Shown here piece by piece: positions 25,907 through 39,856 of a DNA stretch of 64,000 nt (within the stretch, counting starts at the first letter, position 1; each line of letters begins with the position of its first letter). The position numbers were made by a program, and so were the translations under genes. Source of the stretch: Ficedula albicollis (Eukaryota > Chordata > Aves > Passeriformes > Muscicapidae); NCBI RefSeq assembly GCF_000247815.1, contig NC_021678.1, positions 26,273,062 through 26,337,061 on the forward strand, written 5' to 3'. The notes beneath the pieces were generated by a model. The model made no database searches. It saw only the letters and a program-made list of their open reading frames with translations, and was not told the DNA's origin.

Positions 25907-28900
25907 GCACATGTATAGATGTATATATTTGCATATATAAATGTGTTGTTTCCTCTCCTCAATGACTTTGAATCCTTTAAATGAAACATTTACATGCAGC
26001 ACTGAACAAAACAATAGCTGAGAACATGAGAAATTGAAAAGGAGGGGCACTGATACCAAAAGCACAGTACAAGTAAAGTGAATAGGCTATTGCCAGCTAA
26101 GGTAAACTGCAGGCATTTCTTTCATCCTGCAGATCTTGCTTTTGTTTGGCCAGCTAAAGATGTATTCTTAAAATATCATAAAAACTTCCACTCCAACTGT
26201 CTGTGTGATCTATGATCTCATTGAACTATTCAGCTGGGTTTAAGGGTGGGACATTTTCCAGGGACATTACTGATCTTTCAGAAACAGGGTTCCTTTATTT
26301 GCCAAGTCCTTTTTCATTTTTCATCTAGCACAGACAGCCAGGAGAGAAAAAGATCAACACGAAGACAATTATTTTTTTTTCCTTTGGTTACTTATAAAAA
26401 AGGATGAGGGAAAGGCCTGGATGAATTGTTACCTTTGAAGCTACTATTGTGGAATGGATATCTTATAATTAGAGATTGATGATATCCACAGGCTGGGACG
26501 ATGGGTTGATGTCTGCTTTACAAATATGCATAAAGCAGGTTCATCTAATGCTTTTGTATTCATAGAGTAAGTTCTTCTGCCCTCTCTAGGAAGGGGCAGG
26601 GAGGTACAATGAGAGAGACTGACCCTCTGAATGGCTTACAGAATTGCCAGTCCCCTCAATTACCCTGCTCACATACGGGGTGCTCAAAGAAACATATCAC
26701 AGAATAATATGATTGTCTCTCATTCAGTCTAAGAAGATCATCATCTCCAGAGTTAATAGTACAATATTTAACCCAGCAGAGTGTATTTAGAGTTGCTATT
26801 AAACAACAATATTGAACTAAGCAATAACCAGCCCTTGTCTCAGCTATTTATGACTCCATGGATGTATTATACACATCACTGGCTTTCTCTTCTGGCATCT
26901 GTAAACTCTTCTGACTGGTTAAATGCTCCAGCATTGACACTAGAAGCAGCAATCACTACATGCCAATTCGCTACTAATGAAGGAAACAGATCCAAGACCT
27001 AGGGTCACCTTCCTTTATCCACGATGCATTCTAATTTTTTTAAAACAAGGTTTATCCAGTAGGAAGAGAGGAGGAGGGAGAGGGACGAGAGTTCTGCTGG
27101 TTTCATTGTACTGCTCTGAAAGAAAAGCAAAATAAACAGATAATCATTTCTCAAAGGTGTGTGAGATCTCCCCCGGTACTTGTGCCTGCAAAGGCAGGAA
27201 AAATTGAAGTGTACAAAGCAGAGCCTCAGTGCTTCTTTATCTTGAGTGAAGCCACACTGTGTGCAAGCCACTGCTAAAGGCTTCTATCTGCATTGAACCA
27301 TCACTTTTTTCAAATCTTAACACCTTGTGTTACAAAGCTGATGATAGAAGACTCATCAGATAAATCTCCTCCCCAAAACAGAAAACAGCTGCACTTCTGT
27401 GTCCGTTCACATCGATTAGTTACAGCACCCAGCTGCTGCCAAGGGACAGCACTGGCAGGCAAGCTGGCTGTCAATACAGCCTTGCTTAGTGGGCTTTCCC
27501 ATCACCTTTCTGAAAGAATTCTTCCTTGTAAATTTAGAATACCAAAATGTTGAAGTGTGTGGCTAAAAAAGCCTAGGTTGATACTTCTGCAAAACAGAGA
27601 GTTATAAAACCTGCTGGGCCACATGAAGGAACCACAGTGATAGGAAGTTTAGATGGGCTCCCAAATAGTGTAGGAATTATTTTACTTCCTTGGTTTCCCC
27701 TCCAGTTCAGGTAAATCTGTTATTTCTGTGTTTCATGTTGTCTGGTTAGTGCTGAGTACCAGTCACACTCACCACGCAGGCAGCTGTATTTCAGGAGGAA
27801 GGGTGGACAATGTTCCTTCGTCACGAACTTCCACATGTACAAACAAATCAATATAGAAGTGAGTCAAGAAGAGTTCAGGAACACATATATTAGTGCTAAG
27901 CTGACAAGCATTAGCACAGGAAGCCTGCTTTTAATTCTGTCCCCTTCCCCTGTTTGCCATAAACAGCCCCAGTCCCACCCACAACCCAATCCTTCACAGC
28001 AGTGATTAAAGTGAGAGATCTTTCCTTGAGCAACCTACTGCAGGGGGTACCATGGAAATGGCAGATGCAGGAATCTCAACTGTCATCCTCCTAATGAAAG
28101 GCTGCAGTGATGACAAACACAGGCAAATTCATTATGAAAATGAGTGTTTATTCCTGATATGGATGCTAAATAGATCCCTTGTGTTACCTCATCTCCTTTT
28201 GCCTGCCTTAGAAAGCTCCAGGCTCTACTCATCATCTGCAATGGGGCAGAACCTCCACTGGCAGATACCACGGAGCAAAGATAGTTGATTCATGTGGAAG
28301 GAGATAATTTAGATCTTCATTGCACTGAGGCCAGAGATAGGAGCCTGTGGAGAAGGGAAGAAGCCATTAAAATAATTAGTAGAGTTACAGGGAGAGGACA
28401 ATGCAGGGAAAGTCTGGGAGCCAAAAGACCAGTGGTGATGCTGCAGCCTCAAAGTCTTGATATTATTAATGGCAGCACTTCACCTAGGAATTCCTATACT
28501 CAGCTCAATAACTTGTGCAGTGGTTAAAAGTCACCCTTTAGAATGAAATCTTGCAATTTAAACACTGCAAGCAATGGAAAACCTTCTTCCTCTGAGCGGT
28601 CAGCCAATGTTGTTAATTACCTCTGCTATTAAGAAAACAAATGAATCAGAAATGTAAGAAAAAAATCTTATTTCCATTTTTAATTCATGTGGTTTTAATT
28701 TCCAGTTACTATTTGTTGTTATGATTTTGTCTAAAAGTAATGAGCAGTTTCCCATCTCTGCCCTTTATACTAGATATCCCCACTGGAGATAGTTAAAGAA
28801 TGTGATGAGGTTACCTTTTAACCTTATTATAGACACAGGCAGCAAAATCTCTCCTGTGATGCCTCCCCATTCACTTCTTAATGCTGAACTTCAGGGGCCA

Positions 28901-29610
28901 CTTCTGCAAGTGAGGAAGGAATTTATTCTCTTTGACAATGCAGGGCTCTCTTGGGGGATTCTGCAATAAGTGCAGAAATTATGACTGTTCTCAGACACAG
29001 AGATCTGCAATACAGGCAAGGGCTGAAACCACCTTCTCTTTAATATTTTCCTCAACATTTAACTTGGTGAAACAACTTTCCTATGCTCAGGTTAAAAAAG
29101 CCTTTTAGTCTGCACAGGAAGATGCATGCCTCAGCTCTCACATCTCTTGGCCAGCCATTACCCTGCTTCATTAGCTGAAGGAAAACAGATTCTGGAAATT
29201 ATGTGAAGGGAGAGTGAAAGTGTAGGGGACACAGGGCAAGAAGGGTTCAGCTGCAAACCTTGACACTTAGGTTTTTTTTCCTCCTTCTATGATCAGGAGG
29301 ACACCTGGACTAAAAAATCAAAAACTGCACAGGATCAACCCATAAAATTAAGCATATAAAATATTGTCAGAGGAATGTAAACTGGTAGTGTCATTCATTT
29401 TAAATAAGTCTACAGCGTAGAATTATGTCCTTAGTCTGCATACCAGATTGCACTGAATAAACTGAATACCAAACATATCAGAGGGTGAAATTAGCTTAGT
29501 GACTTGGTTGGTTGTTTTTTCCCTTTCTATTTTCCATTTTTTCTAACTTTCCCTCTAGGTAACAATTTTTTTTTTTCAATTTCTTTTTCTCTTGGATCTC
29601 ACCAACATTA
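25907..29610. other. Unique AT-rich non-coding DNA, no gene seen
   Basis: Immediately right of the hexamer array the DNA is degenerate TA/TG-rich for about 40 bp, then unique. Frames stay below 90 codons and none is recognisable. No transposon was recognised. Confidence 0.7.
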
Positions 29611-29846
29611 TCCTGTTTGCACTGTGACTGAGTTTTATCAAGGATTCAGAAGACAGAGAAGTCTTTTCATCCTTGTCAGAGGGATTTTACTAATGACTGA
29701 GTTTTATCAAGGATTCAGAAGACAGAGAAGTCTTTTCATCCTCGTCAGAGAGATTTTACTAGATCCTGTTTGCACTGTGACTGAGTTTTATCAAGGATTC
29801 AGAAGACAGAGAAGTCTTTTCATCCTTGTCAGAGGGATTTTACTAA
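29611..29846. repeat. Three-copy tandem array, 69-bp core with a 14-bp leader on copies 1 and 3
   Basis: The 69-bp core (starting TGACTGAGTTTTATCAAGGA) occurs at 29625-29693, 29694-29762 and 29778-29846. A leader, TCCTGTTTGCACTG, precedes copies 1 (29611) and 3 (29764) but not copy 2. Cores 1 and 3 appear identical; core 2 has two transitions near its end (CTTGTC/CTCGTC, GAGGGAT/GAGAGAT). Core offsets of 69 and 84 are multiples of three, so a plus-strand frame (29504-29869) reads the same 22-residue segment three times. There is no other support for coding. Confidence 0.97.
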
Positions 29847-31260
29847 AGATTCATATGACTATCAAGTAATTAACACAAATTTTAAAAGGAAAAAACACTC
29901 AACAGGCATGCTGCACTCTACCTTTCCAAGAACAACTGTTTAATCATGGATATCAATCCATCAAGTCATTATAGTCCCTAGTACTATGCTAAGAAACCAC
30001 AGCTAAAATGAAGAAAATTAATTATTTTAGCACTTTGTGACTTATACAAAATGTTCCAATGCTAATATTGTGGGCGAAACTTCACAACTGCTTCAATATG
30101 TCTTCCACTATTCTTACTAAAATCTCAAGTGAAGGCACAGGATGGGAAGTCCTTAATCATGTCTACGATCTTGATTGGCATTGATTTCTCGTCCAGATGA
30201 GAGCTGTTCATTTCCAGAGGGAATACCTATTTTCACAGGAGTAGGAATGACATCAATCCAAGAAAGCAAATGAAGCTAAAATTAGGCAATTTTAGCGTGT
30301 TTCTGAAAAACCCAATAATTGACAGGAGCATTACTCATCGCAGCATCTGAGGAGAAAGTCTCCTGAGAGCAACCCTGGTTTTTTTGCTCCTTCTCAAAAA
30401 TGCACATATGTTTCCTTTCGTTCTTTCCTGTGGGCATAAGGCATCAAAAAGGAATAGAGCTTCTTAGACATGCACAGTTTAAATGCACTGTATGCTTGGA
30501 TATAAAATATCAGTTCCAAGCAATGTTAAGCAGACTGTGCACATCCATAGATGGTAAGGGATAGAACGTGGTGAATTACTTTGGAGCCATCTCCAGGAGG
30601 AAAGAAACGTTTATTGGACAGTGCAGGATTATGCACAAGTATGCAGATGTGAAAGAGCAAGTCAATGCAATCCAGCCACATTGAACTGATGTAATGTCTC
30701 CTGCAACACTGTGTCACAAAGCCAATTTCATGAGTTAACAGGAGACAGAGCCTGACCCGAAAATGTAATTAACACTGAGGGTTAAACCTAATCAAACCAA
30801 AAGATTTTCAATGAGTCTTGGCCTATTTTTCATCCAGCTCCCAGAAGGTGTTTAGCTGCCACCTGGGTGCAATCATGGATAATTCCCATAATGATCCTGG
30901 ACTTCAGAAACTAAAGGCAGGCTTTGGATGGAGTCTACTGGGCTCTGAAACAATTTACCACAACTCAATGGAAGAAAAGGAATAACAAATCTGGCCTGGC
31001 TGAACTGTGCAGCTCATGGTTTGTCTGCAGGAAGCACGCACTTTTGCCTGTAAATGAGATGAACCTGTGACCTGTTATGTATCAACCAAACTTTTCAATT
31101 CATCTGGAAAGTCTGAAGAGATTGGCAGCTATAGCTCCACTCTCAAACTGTACATGGTTTGCAATTAGATGGAGTTGATACACTGGGTGTGTGCAGTTCT
31201 TGGCGTTTGTGATCCTCCCAAGCCGGGCAAAAAATCCAAATAATCCAAGACAAGAGTTTA
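29847..31260. other. Unique AT-rich non-coding DNA, no gene seen
   Basis: Frames are all under 70 codons. No transposon, RNA gene or exon was recognised. Confidence 0.7.
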
Positions 31261-31424
31261 ATCCCCTCCCCAGTAATTATTTTATTATTCAGTAGCTTTT
31301 CCTATTGTCCTTTCACATTATTTCTCTGTGATGACACAAAGGATCCCCTCCCCAGTAATTATTTTATTATTCAGTGGCTTTTCCTATTGTCCTTTCACGT
31401 TATTTCTCTGTGATGACACAAAGG
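31261..31424. repeat. Two-copy tandem duplication, 82-bp unit
   Basis: Copy 1 is 31261-31342 and copy 2 is 31343-31424, both starting ATCCCCTCCCCAGTAATTAT. Two transitions separate them (CAGTAGC/CAGTGGC and TCACATT/TCACGTT). Confidence 0.97.
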
Positions 31425-34400
31425 GAACAGGCTCTCTGGTAACTTCATTCGGATTTGTTCCCTTCTGACTTTTCCAGCTATGCAGATACAATCATTTAAT
31501 TCCTTGGATTGTGCAACAAATCAATAAAGGGCCTAAATTTGCAGATACATAATATCTGGTGACAAAGGATTTGTAGAACTTGATTTAATGTGTCTTGGTT
31601 TCTGCCTTGACCCCAACTCATCCATCTGCTCTTCTTTCCATTTTACAAGCCTTGCATTCCCTGGGAGGCTGGGAAGATGTAAATAATAAACAAATCACTA
31701 ACAAAATATCATGCTTTGGCCCACACTCTGCCCTCATCTGTACAGGTGTGGATTGTGCCAGTTTGAATCTGACACCTCAGTAATTTCACAAACTGAAACT
31801 CCAAGACAGAGGGATTCACCCATGGCAGACAGACTGACAAATGAATGCAGTTTGATTTATAGATGTAGAGTTCAATAAATTGCTTCATCTGACCTATTCT
31901 GTACCTGTGTAAAGTTAAGCATTCTAGTAAGCTGTTAATTTTCAGGGTGTCAAAGGGAAGTTTATGGAGAAATGTAAAATAAAAAAGTGTCACATTTTAA
32001 GACCTCACAAAAAGAACATCCAGAACAAATTTGTTTCTTGTTTAATCAAACACTTAAGACTTCCAGTATCCAAGATCAGATACTGTCTGATTGATAACAA
32101 CATAATTTCCCCACTCTTATGGGGGAATAATTTAAATTTCTTTAATTAATTATATATTTATATTGTACAATAATTTTTCCTTCTTTCCATTATCTATTAT
32201 TCTATCCCATCCCAGAATGAGAAGCTACAAATCATCAGAGCCATACCGATATCAATATTTAATGTTCCTGTTGATTTCTCTGCATAGCTTCTCTTGTCTT
32301 TGTGAAAGAAGCCTGGAGCCCAGCTATTAATCAGGCTCCTGGACTTTTCTTTAATCATGTGGCAATGAAGCAAACATTTTGATTCAAGGAAACCAAAGCT
32401 TCCTAGTTAGGATTCACTGAGATTTATAATCAGGTTGGTGTATTCAGGAGAGGATCCACATTCAATCAAAGTGTATCTATATTGCCTTTACACCAACATC
32501 GGTAGGACTAAGCAGTCATTACAAAAATCAAACTTAATTTAAGAGGAGAAAATTTACTCAATTGAACTTGACAAGGGAGTGATTATATTCTTATGAAGAT
32601 GTAATTTCTTTTTGAGATCAGTGCATACTTGGAGAACACAGTTAAGCTTTCAGTCCTTTGACAAACCCCACAGGTACCACTGGTACAATATCAGTAAACC
32701 CCACAAAGAGAAAAACTGCTGCAATGCAGTCACTTCAAATGTAAGGGTCCTACTACACCCTGGGTGATAAAATCAGTGCTGCTGCAGGATGGAGTTCAGC
32801 TGTGAAGCACATTGCCACCCTGCTGCACAGGAGCAGAGAGCTCTGCTGAAAAGATAGCTTAATGATTTGCACTAACAGTTAACAAGCTGGACACCTTTAT
32901 TCTGAGCACACTAACATCTCAGGCATGAGGAAAATTCAAACCACAGTATTAGTCTCCAGTACTCGTGTTTAATGCCAGACTGCAGCTTTTGGAAGGCAAG
33001 CCCTGTTGGTGATCCCTGGGTGCATGATCCAACCCCCACAGCCTGCTCACTCCCTAAACACTCTCCTGGGAGGCTGCTGCTAGAAGCAGCAATTAGAGTT
33101 GATTGAGAATAAATCTGTTATGCAGACATCTATCTAAGAAAAACTGAACTAGAAGCATTAACTCGTTTCATTCAGATAAATGAACAGGCATTTGTGATGC
33201 CCAGTGTTGGTAGTGCCAGCAAACCTGGCTCCAGTGACTTAGGAAGATGTCTCTACATCCTGAACAGAATGTTGAGGGAGAAAAGGATAAGATGACAAAC
33301 AATTGAACTCTTATCTTTGTCATCAGTGGGCAACAATTTAATGAGAGATTAATTGAGACTTTCACCTCATTCATTATCTATCTACTATTACTTCACTTGC
33401 CTCAAGCAAGGCATATATTTTTTGCCTCACCTTCTCTTAATTTAGGTGTTCTGTTGTGGTTTTTCTGACCAGCCTCCACTTTACTGGCTCAAGACCCTTG
33501 ACAAAAATCACTGGCAAAGCTGGTTTGCAGAACAGAAAAGAGTTAAGGGTCCCACAGATGGTTTAATAAAGGTAGTGTCATTTTCAATTATACAACACAA
33601 ACACTCCAGTAAATTCTATGTCACATCACCAAGGAAACTCACTGCAATAAATCAGTCAAAGCAAAAGAGAGGATTTCTACAACAATTTAATAATAACAAT
33701 GTGCTCTTCTCTGTTGCCCTTTATCCAAGGATATCAGTGCTTTTCACCAATATTAATTCATTTTCTAAACACAACCTCAGAGTGTAATTTCACAAAAGTA
33801 ATTGAGTATGACATTCCCATGTATCCCTAACTGTTGATACCTTGCCACCTCTCTGCAGAGCAAGAGCATCCCCAAATCACATGGTCAGAAATTCCTTCCA
33901 CCACCTCCTGACATCTTGGACACGACAAATGTAAAAATTAAGGAAGTATAATATTCTTGCATCTACTTTGCAGTTCATCCAAATTCTCTTTTATGGTCCC
34001 CAATAAGAGGTGTGCCAGCCTGGAATACATAAAGCCAAGAATTACAAAGGCTGATGGGTAATGAAGGACATAAATAGTTGGATTATTTTATAGCCCTGCC
34101 TCTTACCAATCTGTATGCAGAGCTTCTGTAATGACATAAAACAATGAATCAGAGTCTCCATCCAAGGTGTTATGGTCAGAGAGAGAAATGGCATCATAAT
34201 GGTCAGCAACTGAGCATAGCCCCAGGCTCATGAGATCTTTCCTCTATCGCCAGACGTGCTCCAGCTCATGTCCCAGTGGAACACATTTTCCTGATTCACA
34301 ACTCAGTTTCCCTGTTCAGGAAGACAGACATTTCTGTCTGCTGCAAGACAAGTGCACAGGATGATTCTGTCCTGTGCTTTCACATCCTGGCACAGGACAC

Positions 34401-37400
34401 AAAGAAAGGCAAAGTATTGCCCAGGCACTTTAGGAACTGACAGCACCACAACTAATGGCTGCGGCTCATATTTTTATTGCTGCCTTTTCCTCTAACTTAT
34501 TTTACTTTCATTCTTGTCTCTCTATTCTCACATTGGTCAACTTGACCTATGTTCAGGTCACTGCAAGTCTCTTTATCGACTGTGTATCTCCAGTGAAGAT
34601 TCATCCTCCCACTTGTCTAAATGTTAGTACTCTCTCTTTTCTTGGCAAACACAGATTTTTAGCAGACATAAAGCCTTATGTGTTTAAGGAGACATTGCAG
34701 GGGGAAAATGGGGGAAAAAACTGCATATGTTGCCTGAACAAAAGGAGTAACCTACTGCACACAGTTTGGAAACATTGCCCTAAAACCAGTGAAGGAGCAG
34801 AGGAAGCAGAACATGCAAGCTATAACTCAGATTTTAATGAGACAACTGTGATTTCAGGCAAAGAAATAACTATTGATTTGATCATCACTGAAAAGGTAAA
34901 GATGCAACTTCTCCCTTTCCTACCCAGTCCCTATGCCCATCACCTTTCAGAACCATGACACACACAAGTAAAGCAGAGCCAAAATGTCACAGCAGACACA
35001 AAGAGGGGTTTAGGACAGAGGTTGTCCTTTGTTTGCACAAGAAACACAAATCTTCCAACTTACTCCTTAGCTGTAGGACATTTAATCCATACCAACACTT
35101 GCTCTCACCTGGGGCTGCTTAGTATTTACTCAGTGGTAGCTGTGATTCACCAGGAGCAGAGCTAGCCCTCCTGCTTTTACTCAGTGCTAGTTTCTAAGAA
35201 AATCATGATGGATCAAACAAAAGACTTTTGAGTTTGGTGTTCTGTGCCTAGCTCCAGCCCACAGCAGATGCTTAAGTGAGAAGGCAAGCAGAATTTATGT
35301 CCTCAAGAAATTTCTCTCCAGATCCAGAAATCTGTGGATCAGAGCTTTCCAGAGCAAGAATTTCTCTTTGGTATTAATCTCTTAAAATGGATTTTTGCTT
35401 TATAAATAGCCCTTTGCATTCCTAAATCTCTTGGAAGATAGATTACATTTGTAAACTCCTGAAATGGGGTTTGAAATCACAGCAGATACAGAAGGATCAC
35501 TTCTGGTTTGCTGGGAATGTGTCAGCCGACTTCACCTGCTCACAGCTTGCCTCCAAGGGTCATGCAATGGGCAGAGCATAAGCTGAGGTGTGTTAATAAG
35601 AGATGCATCTGTGCAGTCTGGTGGTTGGTCTCTCCAACTCTCAGACACTTTCAGACAGTGTGCAAGCACGATTTTTGGGTAACTCTGCAGAGTTTCTAGT
35701 ATGTCTCCTAAGCCATTAGAGAGCCCAAGAGTGTTTGCAGTGGTGCATTTTCCCCACTACTTCACATCACAACTCAATAAAAGAAGGGAGGTACACAGCA
35801 GGGCATCTCAAATTTGCCAGTGACACAGAGAATTTTAAGTAGACAGCAGAGCAGAAAACCCCATTGCTCTCTGCAGAGTGCTATTAGTGTGGCTCATTTT
35901 GTTCCCTTCCTAAGTCAAGCTGGAGAGTGGAAAAGGGAGCAGAAGTGCCTCTGCACCACAGCCACACTTTTCTTCCCAGTTTCTGCCTCACAGAGTGAGT
36001 CTGGCCAAGGACCAGAAGCAGCCCTTCACCCCTGCACCCTTTCCAAGAGGTCTGAGCAGGAACATGTGCATTGAGGTGATTTCCACACTCACCAGGACCC
36101 AACTGACTCCTCACTTTGTCAAAGACCATTTCCAAAACCTAGAGTAAATGAAGTTGGTTTCCAGCACCACTGCATTTTTCTGGCTTCCTTTTCAGCTAAG
36201 TTTGATGGTTTTCTTCCCACTCTGAATCTCAATGGCTTGTGCAGGCAGTGTGGCTGCATTGCTCTGTAGAGGCAACAAACTAAATCGTGAGGAATAAGGA
36301 TCTTTGACTGCCAGATGCTGGTGTAAGGTAAGAGCAGTGCTGTTGTTTCTTAGGACTCCAGGGAGATCTCACTAGAGAAAGTTTTTAGAGAAATGAGACT
36401 GCAGAGCTGTGAAGCTGTCACTGCTGGACTAAAGAGCATTGCACAACATCCAGAGAGATTTAAAATCTGGTAATGAAACTTGTGCTCAAATCCTGGATCA
36501 GAAGTGGGCAGAGCCAAAAATAAAAATAAAATAATCCCTCTTCTGAAAGGGCAGTTGCCTTATGATTAACTGGGGGTCTATTACTTGTGTCTGGTCTTTC
36601 CTCCTAGTCTACATGCTACATATTTATCTCCTATTGCTTGCACTTTATAGCATGCATATATTTTAGGAGCAATAAAACTCACCTACTTCAAAACTTATGG
36701 AAAATAGCTGAGACATAAAAAATATTTAGATTATTACTGAAAGGTACTCAGATCAGATTAATTTTGATTGTCTTTTACAACAATATGTATATACATACCC
36801 AAAAACAAATACACATACATCTATAAACTTCCACAGAAATAATATTTCCAGCAATCCAGTTTATTCTAGATTTTGTGAAAATCCTAAATTAGACTGGGCT
36901 TGAATGCTAGCAATAGCAATGAGCAATTTCTCTGAGGGTTTGGCCTTATACTAAGCTACTCTGGTAATAATAATGCCTGGATCCAGAGGCTCGTTTACAT
37001 GGTCTGCTGCCTCCTTGCATGAACTATTGACCATCTGTGTAAGAGTTTCCTCTGGAAATGGATTGAACTCAAACATGTGAGGATCTCATACCAGTAATAT
37101 TGGGGGAAAAAAAGTTCTTATTTTCCCCCAGAATCAAAGGTTTAATAAAAATAACTCAATTTGAACTCGACTCTGTTGCCAGGAGCTACAGAGGGGGGAA
37201 ATGAATACCGAGAGATTTCTAAGGTAGTGTTTTCATTTACAAAAAAGTTTCAAAAGGAGAATAAAATGCATGAGAACAGGAATAAGGACTAGTGAATGAC
37301 AGATATTAACACATGAAAAAGAATAGAAAGCCACTGAAGTCACAAATATCCCAGGCGTGGATTTGTAGAACCATATCCTAATTTCTGAGGTCTCTTTTGG

Positions 37401-39821
37401 CATCCAGCATGTCTTACAAGCATGGTGCCTATTCAGAACCATGATAAAGTATGATTGTGCTCTGTGTACAGGCAGGGCAGGGAGTTAAAGGCCTTATGAG
37501 CTTTTTATGAAACTCTGGGAGCATGCTTCAAAGACATGGCTCTCCAATGAACTGTGAATTTAACACAGTTTACATTGTGATTGCCATGAGCTGTGAGCAT
37601 GAACACAATTTTTGCAGTTTAGCTAACAAACATCCATTCAATAAAGAATATGAAAGTAGTGGCTTCCCATCCCCGGAACTGCCTTGCAAGTGAAAGTTTG
37701 GGAGGTTTCGGTCACTGCAGACTTCTAATCCTGTTAAATTGATTAAATACACAAGTATCAACACTTTGGCATAAAGATGTACAAGACTAAGTCATTAATT
37801 TCCATTTATTTACCATCCTCAACACACACAAACAGGCACTGATGCAAACAGTGGAAGCAGATGAAGATGCTTTGACTCCCTGGCTGTTTGCCTGTCCCTT
37901 GCCACAGCCATTACCAGCCATTAATTCAGGAAGAACAAAAGGAGCATTGGCACATCTCAATTGCTCCTGTTCCTAATGTGGAATTTTAGAATAAAAGCAC
38001 TATTAGACACTTTAATTTGAAAGCCTCTATAAAACAGCGGTGAAGAGGCAGAGACTCACATGTTTTTTTGTACTGTCCTAGGGGCAGTGGTCTTCAGGAC
38101 AGGGGCAAAGAGAGATGGGAGAGTGGCAGTGCCTTCAACTGACTAGCTTTAATAATATTTGACTCTCAACCTTCACACCTTCCCTTTTATCAAATGCATT
38201 CAACAAACTTTCAGACAAGTTTAATCCAATCAATTCCAAATCACTTTCACATTTATATCAGTGCAACTTTGCATCTAGGAAAACCTTTGATGAGTTCTTT
38301 ACCGGGGTCTTGACTCTACAAGCTCTCAAGCATACTCTTAATTTTAAGCACATTCCTCAAAGCTATTGATCTCAATCCACTTCAGTGGATTATAAACATG
38401 TACTTAAAGTTGGAGAACTATATCAGTGCTTGCTTAATACAAATTTGTCAATTCTGAAGTGGACTAGATTTAGATACACTAAAAATGAAGCTAATCCTTT
38501 AATATTTTCTTCATTTGCATAGGCTTCTCACAGGCTCATTATTAAACATATTTAGAGCTTTTCTGTACTGGAAACCAAGGCACTGCAATAGAAAAGATCC
38601 TGAAATGGTAGATTGGATGGCCAGATCAGATCTCTTATTTTTATTCTCTCAAGTGACAGCCATGAGCTGAATCTGTTTTGTCTGTGAGAGTCACTGGTGA
38701 GTGATCCCTCCTCATCTTTGTCCCAGCCATGAGCCTTTCATTATATCCTGTCCCCCATCCAGCTGAGGAGGGGAATCTACACCACCTTTGGTGGGCACCT
38801 GCTGTCCAGCCAGGGTCAACCCACCACAATGTTTCACTGTCTGATCTTTTATCTCGGCTGCTTTTACTCATTTCTTTTCTAAGCTATCACATTCTTCTCG
38901 CAGTTCTTCATGGAGGAGTCTTTTCCCATGTTTGATATTTTACTCAGATTTTTCTGAATCCCCTCTTAAGTCATCCATATCCTTTACAAAATAGAACCTT
39001 ATGCAACACCAAGACTGCAGTGCTAATTTACTTAATGGCCCTGTTCTTTAATAGAAGCTGGTCTTAAAAGCACTTTTTATCATTTTTTAATTTTTATTTT
39101 ACTAAATCACCAATAACCTAATAGACAAAAATATCCAGAGCTACAAACATACAACATTACAGCAGAATGCATCAATTTCATTTCAGAGAGCAAAAGACAA
39201 TAGCAGCAGTAGAAAATTAGATGTGCTGCACAGGAGGGGAGGATGATGGAGTAGGAGGATTTATTGCTATTGATCTATTTATCTATTTATTTATTTTTAC
39301 TTTTGTTACCATGACCCAGTTATGATTCACTGATTCTGAGACTGAACATTTGAAGGAAGGAGCCTTACTTGGTAGATATGGCAAATATATATTATTCTAA
39401 ATATAATTCCCCTAGTGATTACTTGTCAACATCAGTTAGTGCTTAAAAATGGATGCTCTAGAATTGCCAGAGTGAAGGAAATTCTTTCAAAAAACCCAGA
39501 GAGTAAAATAAGGAATGACTAGTTTCTGCCTCTCCTAATGCAAGAATCAGAGGGTATCATGAAATTTCCAGGCAATGAGTTCAGAGCAGCCAGAACTTCA
39601 TCACATAACTCTGAGTTAAACTTTGGAAACCTTTCTGCAGGCTATGGATCACACAAAATGTTACAGTGCTTCACATTTGGAGAAAAAAAAGAATATTTAA
39701 AGAATTATTAAACAAAGATGCCATTTCTATGTCAGGAAATTCCCAATCCACAAGTCTCTGGGTCTGGGAACATCTACAAGAAAAGCACAGCATAATTTTT
39801 CTGCTCTTAATATCTTATTAC
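31425..39821. other. Unique AT-rich non-coding DNA, no supported gene
   Basis: The longest frame is 167 codons (34455-34958, +). Its translation has a hydrophobic start but no domain I recognise, no clear splice context and no Kozak-type support, so it is not called as a gene. A TATT/TATC simple repeat lies at 39274-39298. No transposon was recognised. Confidence 0.65.

Positions 39822-39856
<35 letters not shown>
39822..39856. repeat. Compound (TA)n(TG)n microsatellite
   Basis: About eight TA units (39822-39837) pass directly into about ten TG units (to 39856), followed by a short TATATATA remnant. Confidence 0.95.

Noticed and set aside
26691..26725. ATCACAGAATAATATGATTG as the reverse-strand end of a second CR1
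   Set aside because: Only a few words resemble the CR1 terminus; the following bases lack the GGTTTGGGTTGGAAGGGACC block expected of an inverted CR1 end.
29504..29869. Possible repeat protein with a 22-residue segment repeated three times
   Set aside because: Explained by a three-copy DNA tandem array whose offsets happen to be multiples of three; no other coding evidence.
34455..34958. 167-codon plus-strand open frame with a hydrophobic start
   Set aside because: No recognisable domain, composition like the surroundings, and a length reachable by chance in 64 kb. A conserved frame in other birds or transcript evidence would be needed.
35125..35192. TTTACTCAGTG-type words repeated at a 51-bp offset
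   Set aside because: Only about 15 bp match with no extension; likely coincidence.
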